Source: Pedobacter mucosus (GTDB taxonomy: Bacteria; Bacteroidota; Bacteroidia; Sphingobacteriales; Sphingobacteriaceae). Taken from it: a stretch of 64,000 nucleotides of DNA. A program made the translations under genes and the position numbers. This document shows, one piece after another, positions 45,029 to 55,344 of this stretch. A model generated the notes under the pieces. That model was not told the origin of the DNA, did not search any database, and saw only the letters and a program-made list of their open reading frames with translations. How positions within the stretch are numbered: position 1 is the stretch's first letter; every line of letters starts with the position of its first letter. Location of the stretch: assembly GCF_022200785.1 (NCBI RefSeq), contig NZ_CP087585.1:558001-622000 (forward strand). Reading direction: 5' to 3'.

Positions 45029-46009
45029 TTATCCTTTAAATGCTAGCTCAAGTGCATTAACTAAGGTTTTTTTACCCATTTCTATCTTAAACTTATTATA
45101 TGTTAATGCTTTCGCTGCGGCCATTTCAGTTTCAGCGGCTTTGGTAAAGTTTGCTGTTGTGGCTGCTTTTCCCTTTAAAAATTCTTCGGCTTGTAGCGCT
45201 CTCCAAGGTTTATGTGCCACCCCGCCCAGGGCGATATTAGCAGATTTAATAATGTTTCCATTTAGATTAAGCCCGGCAGCAACAGAAAGAAGTGCAAAAG
45301 CATATGAATTTCGATCTCGTACTTTTACATAAGCAGAATGTGAGGCAAAGTTATTTTCGGGGATCTCAATTCCCTTAATAAGTTCACCATGTGTTAGGCT
45401 GTTGTCTTTCTCCGGATGATTACCTGGAAGAAGATGAAAATCTTTGAAAGGTATAGCACGTTCTGTTTTATTGTTCTGTACGTTTACTGTAGCGTTTAAA
45501 GCAGACAAGGCAACGGCCATATCCGAAGGATAAACTGCTACACAATGTTCCGACCAGCCAAAAATAGCATGCATTCTATTGAAACCCTCAAGTGCAGCAC
45601 ATCCACTGCCGGGAACTCTTTTATTACACGGCATCGAAATATCATAAAAATAACTGCATCGCGTTCGCTGCAATAAATTTCCACCATTAGTTGCCATATT
45701 CCTTATTTGCGCAGAAGCACCAGCTAAAATTGCTTTGCTCAACATTGGTAAATTTTTACGGATCAACGGGTGGTTTGCCGTTTCGGTGTTCTTGGCCAAA
45801 GCACCTAAATAAAATCCGGTTGTTGTAGCGCGAATATCTTTGAGAGAAAGATTTCCGATATCAATAATTTCATTGGGAAGCGCCACATGCTCCTTCATTA
45901 AATCAAGCAGATTAGTTCCTCCACCTAAAAAAGCAGCGTCTGCATTTTTTGTGAGCATTGCAACTGCCTGTGCTGGGTTAGTTGCAGAAATAAACTTAAA
46001 TGGTTTCAT
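45029..46009 (-). CDS. FAD-binding subunit of aldehyde oxidoreductase (PaoB-like)
   Basis: A 326-residue CO-dehydrogenase-flavoprotein-type subunit: AFLGGGTNLLDLMKEHV FAD-binding loop. It has the cysteine set TRCSYFYDISMPCNKR, GSGCAA and SEHCVA found in PaoB/YagS, where it holds an extra [4Fe-4S] cluster. It follows the Fe-S subunit by 12 bases and precedes the large subunit by 14. Confidence 0.9.
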   Translation of the reverse strand: MKPFKFISATNPAQAVAMLTKNADAAFLGGGTNLLDLMKEHVALPNEIIDIGNLSLKDIRATTTGFYLGALAKNTETANHPLIRKNLPMLSKAILAGASAQIRNMATNGGNLLQRTRCSYFYDISMPCNKRVPGSGCAALEGFNRMHAIFGWSEHCVAVYPSDMAVALSALNATVNVQNNKTERAIPFKDFHLLPGNHPEKDNSLTHGELIKGIEIPENNFASHSAYVKVRDRNSYAFALLSVAAGLNLNGNIIKSANIALGGVAHKPWRALQAEEFLKGKAATTANFTKAAETEMAAAKALTYNKFKIEMGKKTLVNALELAFKG

Positions 46010-46021
46010 AGTTGCGTGTTG

Positions 46022-46804
46022 TTAATCAGTAAAAAGCCAATTTTGAACAACATTTTTACCGGTCTGGGCTTCTTTAATCGCTGCTACAATGTTAGGATAA
46101 GCGCCACATCGGCAAATATTTCCTGACATTCGCTCTGCAATTTCCTCATCAGAAAGTAAGATTGACTTCGCATCGGCTCCAATATTCTGGGTAGCAAAGC
46201 TTGCCTGACCTTCCTTTGCTTCTTTCATCAATGCAACGGCTGAGCAAATTTGTCCAGGTGTACAAAATCCACATTGGAAACCATCGTGTTTAAGAAAAGC
46301 AGCCTGCATAGGATGAAGGTCGTTTTCTTTTGCAAGGCCCTCAATGGTAATAACCGATTTTCCTTGGCAAGTCGCGGCCAGGGTAAGGCAGGATAACACA
46401 CGTTGCCCATCCACTATAACCGTACACGCACCACATTGACCATGATCACAACCTTTTTTTGATCCCGTTAAGCCTATTCTTTCCCGTAGGGTATCGAGCA
46501 AGGTCATTCTGGAATCAATAAGTACATTCTTAGAGCTTGAATTAACCTTAAAAGTCACATTTATCCCATTTTCTACAGCCTGTGGAATAAGATCAGGAAT
46601 ATCTTCTATTTCAACCGACCGGGCAAATAGTTGCTCGGCGCCTAAGGTATAACTAACCAGCAAGCCGGCAGAAGCCAAGCTCATAAGCTTGATGAAATGG
46701 CGTCGATTAAATCCTGAGTTAATCACTTCTTCTAAATCTTCGGGCATTAAATCGCCAAAAAGCCTATGTTCTTCAGGAGTAAGTTGAGTTTTATTTTGTT
46801 TCAT
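46022..46804 (-). CDS. 2Fe-2S subunit of aldehyde oxidoreductase (PaoA-like), Tat signal
   Basis: A 260-residue protein. About 65 N-terminal residues include the twin-arginine signal NRRHFIKLMSLASAGLLVSY, so the complex is exported as folded holoenzyme. Two [2Fe-2S] sites follow: GCDHGQCGACTVIVDGQRVLSC (plant-type) and CGFCTPGQI with SGNICRCGAYPN. First gene of the A-B-C operon. Confidence 0.93.
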   Translation of the reverse strand: MKQNKTQLTPEEHRLFGDLMPEDLEEVINSGFNRRHFIKLMSLASAGLLVSYTLGAEQLFARSVEIEDIPDLIPQAVENGINVTFKVNSSSKNVLIDSRMTLLDTLRERIGLTGSKKGCDHGQCGACTVIVDGQRVLSCLTLAATCQGKSVITIEGLAKENDLHPMQAAFLKHDGFQCGFCTPGQICSAVALMKEAKEGQASFATQNIGADAKSILLSDEEIAERMSGNICRCGAYPNIVAAIKEAQTGKNVVQNWLFTD

Positions 46805-47386
46805 GTTGCTGTTTTGAGGTTACAACAGTTGTTATGTAGCTGATATGCAGCTATAGATTTTAAACAGCAGTGCAAGGGTATGGTTTTGGTTTAGTGTAAA
46901 AATTATAGCGCATTAAGAAAAGATTATCAATTGTGTTTCGAATTAAAATGAGCGATACTCAATTTTTATTGTTTGGTCCAAGCGAAACAATCGTTATTCC
47001 AAGTAATTCTCTATCTATGATTGCCAATAGCTATAAATGTGCTAAGTTAAATAGTACACGTAATTCTGTAATATTAGTGATCATAAAAATCACTTGGGCT
47101 TACTCTCTTATTTCAAGATAAAAATTTTCGTATTAGGCTAGCAACTGGTTGAGATCATATGTTTATAATTCTCTTATTTCGAGAAATTAGTGAAATGCGA
47201 AACGCGTTTTAGTGCATAATCGTGAACCAACTTCTTAAGATTGCTGCTAAATTTGTTCGATTTTGATGATAAAAATTAACTAATAACTAATTATTTTAGT
47301 AAACAATATTGACATGCATTTATTGTAAAACTTTTTTATACAAAAAATGGTTATGCAGGTCCTATACATCTCATAAATGTTTACCT
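46805..47386. other. Intergenic region between divergent operons
   Basis: About 580 bases between the molybdoenzyme operon and SusC. It contains a 10-base palindrome AAACGCGTTT at 47200-47209 and a small AGTGAT/ATCACT hairpin near 47075. Promoters of both operons must lie here; none matches the consensus clearly. No gene supported. Confidence 0.5.
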
Positions 47387-50300
47387 ATGAATAAAAAATT
47401 ACTCTATTTTTTCTTATTGCTAATTTCTCATTCCTATCAACTTATTGCGCAAGATAAAGTGGTTTCTGGAACAGTAAAAGAAGCAGAAACAAACCTTGTT
47501 CTTCCTGGAGTTACGGTAAGAATCCAAGGAACAACTATAGCAACAGTCACTGATAAAAATGGCTATTATCGAATTTCTAGTCCTAGTGTCACCAGTACCA
47601 TAGTATTTTCCGCGATAGGAATGCTTGAGTACAAAGAAGTTGTTGGCAACAAAACATCTATAAATGTAATACTGAAAACGGATTCAAAACAACTCTCAGA
47701 AGTTATCATCAATGCTATTGGTGTAGAAACAGAACGCGATAAGTTTGGTTCTTCCATCTCAACAGTAAAAGGTTCCGCCGTTGCAAGCTCGGGTGAAACA
47801 ACATTACTAACCGGCATCAGCAGTAAAGTTTCAGGCGTTTTAATCACCAGAAATGGTGGTGATCCTGGTTCAGGTGGCTATATTCAGATTAGAGGGCAGA
47901 ATACCATAAATGGAAGTGCTCAACCACTGTTTATTGTTGATGGAATGCCAGTAAGTAATTCTAGTGACAATGCTGGTACTGCTGCAGGAAATGGAATTAT
48001 TCAGCAGTCTAGAATTAATGATATCAATCCTGAAGATATTGAAAGTCTGGAAGTACTTAAAGGTGCCTCGGCAGCAGCGCTTTGGGGCACGAGGGCAGCC
48101 AACGGCGTAATCATTATCACCACAAAAAAAGGTAAAAATTCAGACGGGAAGGTAAATATTACTTTCAAATCGACTCTATCACTTGATCGCGTGAATAAGT
48201 TGCCTGAGCTGCAAAATACATATGGACAGGGGACTTTGGGGTTTTATAATCAGGGCGACAAACTTAGTTTTGGTGATTTGATTTCTGCTCGTACAGGCGG
48301 AAATGATACTTACATCACAAGCCCAACGGCAAGTGGTTACCAAGGGTATACGCAACTTCAGGATGGAAGCACAAGATATGCTATCGCTCCCGGTAATGCA
48401 GCTAATCCTCATGGCGGTAAAAATTCGCGGGAGGTATTTGACAGGTATGGTGATATATTTCAAACCGGTCATTTTATAGATAATTCAATCAGTTTGAGTG
48501 GAGGAGATGCGAAGTCAAGCATTTTTGTCAGCTATGCAAATCTAAGTCAGGATGGAGTAATCAAAGCATTTAGTGAGTACGATCGCAATACTGCTCGTGT
48601 TAACGCGGCTACGAAATTCAACTCCTGGATAAAAGCTTCCGTAAATGTCGGTTACACTAAAACGAAATCTTTAAGGGTTCAAGAGGGCGACAATGTGGAT
48701 GGTTTACTACTTGGAACCACCAGAACTCCAGCAGATTTTAATAACGCGTTATATAAGGGCGTTTATACAAATGTCGCTAATGAAGTATTACAAAATGCTC
48801 ATGTTTCTTACCGCAATCCGCTTGGTAAAGATTTAGGAACTATTTATTCGAATCCGGTATGGAACATCAACAATAACAAGAATAATAGCGAAGTTGACCG
48901 TTTAACAGGCGTTTTTGAGCTTGGTTTAACACCACTTCCCTGGTTAAACATTACTGGTCGTTCTGGAATTGATAATTATGTTGATGATAGAACAGAACGG
49001 TTTGCCAGAAATTCTGCTTTGTTTTTAAATGGTTATTTATCAAAGAACCAGATTTCAGAAAAACAATTTAATACTGATATTTTTGCATCTGCGAACAAAA
49101 GCTTTAGCGAAAATTTCGGCGGAACAGTATTAGTGGGTGTCAACTACAACAGCAGACGAAGGGCAACAAGATCTGATGCAATTTCTAATTTAATTGTTCC
49201 TACAGCGCCTGATATATTAACCAATGCGTTAAATTCGAATCTATCTGCAAGCAATTATAGTTCATTGATTCGTACGTATGCTTATTATCTACAAACAGAT
49301 TTGGAGGCTTATGATATGTTTTTCTTAACGCTATCGGGCAGATCGGAAAGTGCTTCTACTTTTGGAGATAGTGCAAGCAACAGTTTCTTTTTTCCATCTG
49401 CAGCATTGGCCTGGCAAATCACAAAAATTAAAGGACTGGATAATATACCATTTCTTAATTTTGCTAAACTTCGCCTTACCTGGGGGCAGGTAGGAATTCA
49501 GCCTCAGCCATATTTGAATTTTACAACTTTTAGTCCGGCAATATACGGCGACACTTTTACCCGCGGCTTATCTTCAATTAGTACCCTGTATGGCGGTGGT
49601 TATGTTAGAAGTTTAACAGAAGGCAATGACAACCTGCGTCCGGAGCGGAAAACTGAAAGTGAAATAGGTATAGATTTGCGTTTGTTCAATAACAGGTTAA
49701 ATATTTCAGCAACAGGCTACACCAATCAAACAAAGGATGTGATCTTACCTTTAAATGTTCCGAGTGAAACTGGTTTCACCATAAGAAATACAAATGCCGC
49801 TGTGCTTTCAAATAAAGGATTGGAAATTGATGTTAATGGAGATGCTCTTCGCTTAGGTGAATTCAGGTGGAATCTTTCAGCAACTTTCGCTATGAACAGG
49901 AATGTGGTTAAATCGCTTGCAGCTGCCACCGTTTATACCTTGCCGGATAGTTATATGCAAAATGCCTCATTAATTCCGGGTCAGCCATTTGGAATATTTT
50001 ATTCAACAGACTTTTTAAAAGATGGGAATGGAAAATATATTCTGGATAACAATGGCTTTCCGCAGGCTGGTATCAGCAATGAAATTATAGGTAATCCGAA
50101 TCCTAAATGGCAAGGAGGCTTGGGAAGTACGTTCTCTTATAAAAATGTTTCACTATTTGTATTGTTCGATCGTATTGCTGGCAATGACTTCTTTAATGGA
50201 ACCAGGGGTTCGTTATATAGTATTGGTACACACGCAGATCAAGGCCAAACAGTTGTTGCACCGCAAGGAGGATTAAAGGATGTGAATGGTAACTTGATCG

Positions 50301-50674
50301 CCGCGGGAACTTCTTTTCAAGGGCAGATTAAAGACTTTGGTGCCGGACCTGTTGCAATAAACCAGGCTTGGTGGCAAGGAAGAGGATCTGCATCTAACTC
50401 TGCCTCTTACAAACAATTTGTTGAAGATGGTAGTACAACGAGGCTTCGTGAAGCCACTTTAAGGTATTCAATTAACGCTAAATCAATTAAATTTTTATCT
50501 AAACTTTCGAGCATAGATTTTAATGTAACTGGAAGGAATCTTGTTTTGTGGACAAAATATACGGGCACGGATCCAGAGGTAAATATTTCTGGCGCAGGGT
50601 TAGCTCGTGGGCAAGATTGGTTTACCAACCCAAACACGAAATCTGTTCTATTTTCTGTTCAGGTAAGATATTAA
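47387..50674 (+). CDS. SusC/RagA-family TonB-linked outer-membrane protein
   Basis: A 1095-residue protein from ATG 47387, which begins the signal peptide (cut near IAQD). A carboxypeptidase-regulatory-like domain (VSGTVKEAETNLVLPGVTV, about 25-105) is followed by the plug with the SusC pattern YIQIRGQNTINGSAQPLFIVDGMPV and EVLKGASAAALWGTRAANGVI, and a 22-strand barrel ending in SVLFSVQVRY. Imports an oligomeric nutrient with SusD. No glycoside hydrolase or peptidase is adjacent, so the substrate is not clear. Confidence 0.95.
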   Translation: MNKKLLYFFLLLISHSYQLIAQDKVVSGTVKEAETNLVLPGVTVRIQGTTIATVTDKNGYYRISSPSVTSTIVFSAIGMLEYKEVVGNKTSINVILKTDSKQLSEVIINAIGVETERDKFGSSISTVKGSAVASSGETTLLTGISSKVSGVLITRNGGDPGSGGYIQIRGQNTINGSAQPLFIVDGMPVSNSSDNAGTAAGNGIIQQSRINDINPEDIESLEVLKGASAAALWGTRAANGVIIITTKKGKNSDGKVNITFKSTLSLDRVNKLPELQNTYGQGTLGFYNQGDKLSFGDLISARTGGNDTYITSPTASGYQGYTQLQDGSTRYAIAPGNAANPHGGKNSREVFDRYGDIFQTGHFIDNSISLSGGDAKSSIFVSYANLSQDGVIKAFSEYDRNTARVNAATKFNSWIKASVNVGYTKTKSLRVQEGDNVDGLLLGTTRTPADFNNALYKGVYTNVANEVLQNAHVSYRNPLGKDLGTIYSNPVWNINNNKNNSEVDRLTGVFELGLTPLPWLNITGRSGIDNYVDDRTERFARNSALFLNGYLSKNQISEKQFNTDIFASANKSFSENFGGTVLVGVNYNSRRRATRSDAISNLIVPTAPDILTNALNSNLSASNYSSLIRTYAYYLQTDLEAYDMFFLTLSGRSESASTFGDSASNSFFFPSAALAWQITKIKGLDNIPFLNFAKLRLTWGQVGIQPQPYLNFTTFSPAIYGDTFTRGLSSISTLYGGGYVRSLTEGNDNLRPERKTESEIGIDLRLFNNRLNISATGYTNQTKDVILPLNVPSETGFTIRNTNAAVLSNKGLEIDVNGDALRLGEFRWNLSATFAMNRNVVKSLAAATVYTLPDSYMQNASLIPGQPFGIFYSTDFLKDGNGKYILDNNGFPQAGISNEIIGNPNPKWQGGLGSTFSYKNVSLFVLFDRIAGNDFFNGTRGSLYSIGTHADQGQTVVAPQGGLKDVNGNLIAAGTSFQGQIKDFGAGPVAINQAWWQGRGSASNSASYKQFVEDGSTTRLREATLRYSINAKSIKFLSKLSSIDFNVTGRNLVLWTKYTGTDPEVNISGAGLARGQDWFTNPNTKSVLFSVQVRY

Positions 50675-50694
50675 TCAAATAAGGCTTTATTATT

Positions 50695-52122
50695 ATGAAA
50701 TATATACATACAACTTTACTGGTTTTTGCAGTTATCAGTTCTATTTTCTTTACCGGTTGCAAAAAATTATTTGATCAACCTGATATCAATAATAATCCAA
50801 ATGCAGTAACCAATATAGATTTACCAACGCTTTTTAGCGGAACGCTATTGGGCGTTTCTTTGTTACATGAAGATACAGATGTACGCATTGCAAGCATGTG
50901 GTCGGGGCAACTTAGTGGGCTGAATAGGGCACACCTGGGCTACGCTCAATATATTGTTTCTTCACAAAACTTTTCTTGGAATACCATTTATTCAGTAGCT
51001 GGTCAGGCCAGGCTTATACAATTTAAAGCAGATTCTGTAGGCAATAAATGGGGCAAAGGTTTAGGACAAATTCTTGAAGTGCTCGCCATTCAAAAAGTTA
51101 CGGATTTATATGGTGATGTACCATACAGCCAGGCATTCGATGGCAAATTATACCCAACTCCTGTATTTGATAGTCAGCAAAATGTTTACAAAGCGCTGCT
51201 AAATGTTTTAGATGATGCCATCAAAAACCTTTCTGCAACCAGTGGCTCTGCTTTTCCTACAAAAGATTTCATCTATAAAGGTGATATTAGTAAATGGAAG
51301 GCCGCCGCAAATACATTGAAAGCAAGGTTAAATCTTCATTTAGGCAATTATGCAGCTGCAATAGAAAGTTCTAAATTGGGAATAAATTCAACGGGAGATG
51401 CACTTGTGCCACACGGAAATAGTATCGGTGTAGATATGAACCAGAATTATGATTTTTTTGCAGTTTCTAGAACTGGCGATACTGGTTTTGATGGCGCCTA
51501 TTTGCCTGTTTTATTAAGGAGTCGAATCAATTCTTCAAATTCAAAAACGGATGAAACGGCGATATTTAATTATTTCTTCAAAACAGGAATTACCGCGACC
51601 AATAGCCTTGATCCCAATACGGTCGACGGCGCTTTCGTTTCCAGTGCCTCACATCCAATACTAACCTATTACGAAAATCAGTTAATTCTTGCCGAGGCTC
51701 AAGCTCGCCAGGGATTATTAGATGACGCCATTATTTCATTAAACAGCGTTCGCTCCCGACTAGCTAGTGGTACATTTAATGGTAGAACACTCCCTACAGC
51801 AGGAAGAAAATATGAAGCTTATAATTTAGCTGATTTTAGTAGAACAGGTTTGGCAAATCCTACACAATCAAGCAACGTTCAATATGCATTGCTTTATGAA
51901 ATTATCGCTCAGCGATACATTGTTTTATTAATGCAGTACGAAGTTTTTAATGATTATAGAAGACTTGCTGTTGCATTACCTGTTGTAGAATTACCGATTC
52001 CATTAAAAGTAGGTTCAAAAAAACCACAGCGATTTATCTATCCGCAGACAGAAATAAATACCAATCCGAACGTTCCGAAGCCATTACCAGATCAATTTAC
52101 GAAAACAGCCATCTACAATTAA
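50695..52122 (+). CDS. SusD/RagB-family lipoprotein
   Basis: A 475-residue lipoprotein (lipobox FFTGC, Cys22) with the SusD pattern: LFDQPDINNNPNAVTNIDLP near the start and helical repeats, e.g. QNVYKALLNVLDDAIKNLS and ILAEAQARQGLLDDAIISLNSVRSR. Closest to the SusD-like_2 type. It caps SusC, 20 bases upstream. Its stop codon ends exactly one base before the next ATG. Confidence 0.93.
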   Translation: MKYIHTTLLVFAVISSIFFTGCKKLFDQPDINNNPNAVTNIDLPTLFSGTLLGVSLLHEDTDVRIASMWSGQLSGLNRAHLGYAQYIVSSQNFSWNTIYSVAGQARLIQFKADSVGNKWGKGLGQILEVLAIQKVTDLYGDVPYSQAFDGKLYPTPVFDSQQNVYKALLNVLDDAIKNLSATSGSAFPTKDFIYKGDISKWKAAANTLKARLNLHLGNYAAAIESSKLGINSTGDALVPHGNSIGVDMNQNYDFFAVSRTGDTGFDGAYLPVLLRSRINSSNSKTDETAIFNYFFKTGITATNSLDPNTVDGAFVSSASHPILTYYENQLILAEAQARQGLLDDAIISLNSVRSRLASGTFNGRTLPTAGRKYEAYNLADFSRTGLANPTQSSNVQYALLYEIIAQRYIVLLMQYEVFNDYRRLAVALPVVELPIPLKVGSKKPQRFIYPQTEINTNPNVPKPLPDQFTKTAIYN

Positions 52123-53460
52123 ATGAAATTGATTAGAACAACAAAACTACCAGCATTGGCCGACAGTGCTGCACTGAGGTACTTCAACTTTATTGCGCTT
52201 TATTTTGCGGAAGGATTACCTATGGGAATGTTATTTATCGGCATACCCGCATGGATGGCTATGAATGATAAGAGCATTATTGAAATTGGTAGTTTTGATG
52301 TGGCTTGTGCGCTCCCTTGGACTTTTAAGTTTTTTGTGGCGCCATTGATGGATCGATATACTTATTTGCCAATGGGGCGGAAAAGACCTTGGGTAATAAT
52401 CTGTCAAACAGGCTTGTTTTTGAGTATGCTAGGTTTTGCGTTTATACCAGATCCACTTAATAATGTCCATTTGTTAGTTGTTGGTGGCTTTATCGTATCC
52501 ATTTTTGGTGCTTCACAAGATGCCGCTACAGATGGTTTAGCGGTTGATACGGTACCGGCCGATGAGCAGGCGAAAACGAATGCTTACATGAATGGGTCTA
52601 GAATGATTGGCAGTTCGTTTGCATTAACTATTGGAACTTGGTTGTTAACAGATTATAATTTTAAAATTTCTGTAGTCGTTATTGCCATACTTATTGGACT
52701 TATCATTTTTGTGCCCTTATTGCTGCGGGAACAAAGGTCGGAACGGCTTTTCCCATGGAGCTCTGGCAAACCTGATGGCAGTAATGAAAAGCTTCAGATT
52801 AATAGTTGGGCAGCCATGTTAAGGTCGCTTTATTTGGCTTTCAGTTTGAAGAATTCTTTTTTACTTGGCCTTTTGCTTTTTACTTCTCAGGGCGCTTACA
52901 ATTATTTTGAAAAGTTGCTTCCGATTTTTGCGGTTAAGGTAAGTGGCTGGACAAATGTTTATTATTCTCATGTTTTTTCTATAGCAGACCTTACTGGCGG
53001 TGTATTGGGAATGGTGGCAGGAGGCTGGCTGATTGATAAATTTGGAAAGAAAAGAATGATTTACACTTATTTCTTTTTCATTTTTGCCGAAACGCTAATC
53101 CTGGTTTTTCTTAGTAAATACTGGACTAACGTTCCCTTTCTTTACAGTTTTATTATAATCTACAGGTGGGTTAACGCATTTGCCAAGATAGGGGTGTTCT
53201 CCATCGCAATGCAATGCTGCTCGAAAAAAGTTTCAGCTAGTCAATTTACATTTTATATGACGATTGGGGCGCTTGGATCAATGGTTGGTGCAGCCTTAAT
53301 TGCTCCTGTAAAGTCTTATTTCAGCTGGGAAACGTCATTCGCTATGTTTGCCGCCTTGATGTTGGTTAGTGCATTACTTTTGAGAATGTTGAATTTTAAT
53401 AAACTGGAACACCAGATTTCAGAAATGGCAGAGGTTGATGAAGAAAATATAGCGGCTTAA
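52123..53460 (+). CDS. MFS transporter, AmpG-like
   Basis: A 445-residue permease with about 12 membrane helices. N-terminal YFNFIALYFAEGLPMGMLFIGIPAWMA and the loop ASQDAATDGLAVDTVPADEQAKTNAYMNGSRMIG are typical of AmpG/PAT-type carriers, which import peptidoglycan fragments or acetyl-CoA-like molecules. Its ATG immediately follows the SusD stop, so it is the inner-membrane step of the same uptake route. The substrate could be a muropeptide-like compound, but this is inference. Confidence 0.88.
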   Translation: MKLIRTTKLPALADSAALRYFNFIALYFAEGLPMGMLFIGIPAWMAMNDKSIIEIGSFDVACALPWTFKFFVAPLMDRYTYLPMGRKRPWVIICQTGLFLSMLGFAFIPDPLNNVHLLVVGGFIVSIFGASQDAATDGLAVDTVPADEQAKTNAYMNGSRMIGSSFALTIGTWLLTDYNFKISVVVIAILIGLIIFVPLLLREQRSERLFPWSSGKPDGSNEKLQINSWAAMLRSLYLAFSLKNSFLLGLLLFTSQGAYNYFEKLLPIFAVKVSGWTNVYYSHVFSIADLTGGVLGMVAGGWLIDKFGKKRMIYTYFFFIFAETLILVFLSKYWTNVPFLYSFIIIYRWVNAFAKIGVFSIAMQCCSKKVSASQFTFYMTIGALGSMVGAALIAPVKSYFSWETSFAMFAALMLVSALLLRMLNFNKLEHQISEMAEVDEENIAA

Positions 53461-53489
53461 TAAAGTTCTTCCTCATAGCATGAAACTTA

Positions 53490-54323
53490 TTAATATGGAT
53501 TCGACGAAATACTGTTTTTTATCTGGTCATCCGTTGGTTTTTGCCTAATGGTGATGCTATCTTCCTGATCAATTGTTATTAAACCCAAATCTTCAAAGGC
53601 TTTTAGCCAACGCATCATCGGCAAAACATTCCATTTCTGCTTGTATCGCGTAGCATTTTCAATAATGGAATCAAAATAGTTTAGAGGTGGATCGTGCTTA
53701 TCATGATATTGGTGTAATACATAATCACGTACAAATATCTGCTCCACACCGGCCTTATGAAACATCATGGCGAAATCGGTGTCTTCTGCTCCATAGCCTA
53801 TAAAAGATTCGTCAAAGCCGCCAATTTTTTCAAATGTTTGCTTTTGAATAGCAAATATTAAAGACCAGAATTGCAAATGCTGAACCGGCTGGCCGACCGC
53901 TATTTGCTCCCGAGCAGGGTGTGGCACTGCTGTGTTTTTTAGCTCATCATAATTTCCTGTGTTTGGTACGATAGGCAGATACAAAGGAAAGGCTGCTATT
54001 ATATTTTCCGCTTGCAAACTCATCATCAAACTTGTAAATAGGGTTGGCGATACGATGCAGTCAACATCTATAAAAATAATGTCGGCTGTTTTTGTGGCCG
54101 TAATTCCTAAATTTCGAGCAGCAGCTAAGGGCAGCTTATGAGATTCTTTAGTTAAATGGATGCTCACATTTAAACCGTCGGGAGTTTCTATTCCTTCCAG
54201 GTTATCCATACAAACAACTTGTATATCATAGGGAAGAATAGTTGAGGCTTTTATAGACTCAAGAAGATTAGCCAATTGCTTTCGCCTTCCCTTAACAATC
54301 GTTACAATACTAAATTCAGGCAT
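53490..54323 (-). CDS. Glycosyltransferase family 2
   Basis: A 277-residue GT-A enzyme: FSIVTIVKGRRKQLANLLESI, DXD-type motif IIFIDVDCIV, and the C-terminal galactosyltransferase-like GGFDESFIGYGAEDTDFAMM. Cytoplasmic, no membrane segment. Last of five glycosyltransferase genes in one run; its start overlaps the upstream gene by 8 bases. Confidence 0.9.
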   Translation of the reverse strand: MPEFSIVTIVKGRRKQLANLLESIKASTILPYDIQVVCMDNLEGIETPDGLNVSIHLTKESHKLPLAAARNLGITATKTADIIFIDVDCIVSPTLFTSLMMSLQAENIIAAFPLYLPIVPNTGNYDELKNTAVPHPAREQIAVGQPVQHLQFWSLIFAIQKQTFEKIGGFDESFIGYGAEDTDFAMMFHKAGVEQIFVRDYVLHQYHDKHDPPLNYFDSIIENATRYKQKWNVLPMMRWLKAFEDLGLITIDQEDSITIRQKPTDDQIKNSISSNPY

Positions 54324-55344
54324 ACCAGTCTCTCATTTTATTCGCTAATGCTTTAGGTGATGTTGCATTAACCAAATCTTTGCGCAAAGGTTTAAACACT
54401 TTCGCTTTTTGCAGCACCTCTTGCCACTGTTCAGCGCTGAAAGTTTCTTGTGCCAATAACGCAATATGCTGATTAGCTAACACATTTGCATGTACCACTT
54501 GCTCATCATAAGGCCGGGGTTCAGGAAGCAATACCAAGCGTTTACCCAGCGATAAAAGTTCTGCAATCGTATTTTGACCAGCTGCAGAAACAACCACATC
54601 TCCAACAATAGCTTTGCTAATATCATTAACTGGGCCGAGGAGTACACAGTTTTTACCTAAATGATAATCTTGCTTGTTGCCGATAATTGTGAACTGCGTA
54701 TTTTGATCTCTCGTAATATTTCTAAGCACCGATTCATTATAATTATCATAACCCATAAGGACGGTTATGTTTTGAATATCTGATTTGTTGCTTTCCTGTA
54801 AATCAAAGTGGGCATACTGAGAAATATATCCGCTGTAATAGGTTTTGTATGCAAACTGGTAGTTCGGCTGTTCCAGAAAGGAAGGAAAATGAGCAACAAT
54901 ATGATCTGCTAGCTCATGAGCAAAAACCTGTGTCGGATCGTTCATAACATTTCCCGGCAGATGAATTAAAACAACTGGTACACCCATGCCCCGAACCATG
55001 ATTGCTAATTCAGGAACACCGTCGCAGTAGAACGCTTTTGGATTGTAGTACGCTATGAATTCAGCTAGTGCTTTGGCTCGATTTGCAGGCGCTAACGCAT
55101 ATGGGGTAACTTCAAAAGCTTTTGAAAACGTATGCGCTGGTATCTCGTAGTCGGCTGGATATTTTGGAGGGAGCTCCAACACTTGAACGTTGTGCTTTTG
55201 ATGTAAATATTCGGTTATTTCGTTGTTTGTAGTTACTGCTATAACCTCAAAATACATTGACAATGCCGGGTATAACATATTGAATGTAGCCCTGTGCCCA
55301 TTCCCATGTGCATGTACAAAATAGAATATTGTTGGTTTTATCAT
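54316..55344 (-). CDS. Glycosyltransferase, GT-B fold (MurG-like C-terminal half)
   Basis: A 342-residue GT-B protein. N-terminal FYFVHAHGNGHRATFNML and C-terminal donor-site motif VVVSAAGQNTIAELLSLGKRLVLLPEPRPYDEQ, similar to the MurG/GT28 end. Acceptor unknown. It overlaps the upstream gene by 4 bases (ATGA-type) and the downstream one by 8. Confidence 0.85.
   Translation of the reverse strand: MIKPTIFYFVHAHGNGHRATFNMLYPALSMYFEVIAVTTNNEITEYLHQKHNVQVLELPPKYPADYEIPAHTFSKAFEVTPYALAPANRAKALAEFIAYYNPKAFYCDGVPELAIMVRGMGVPVVLIHLPGNVMNDPTQVFAHELADHIVAHFPSFLEQPNYQFAYKTYYSGYISQYAHFDLQESNKSDIQNITVLMGYDNYNESVLRNITRDQNTQFTIIGNKQDYHLGKNCVLLGPVNDISKAIVGDVVVSAAGQNTIAELLSLGKRLVLLPEPRPYDEQVVHANVLANQHIALLAQETFSAEQWQEVLQKAKVFKPLRKDLVNATSPKALANKMRDWYA

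Noticed and set aside
46933..47121. 62-codon frame upstream of SusC
   Set aside because: AT-rich chance frame without ribosome binding site or protein-like pattern.
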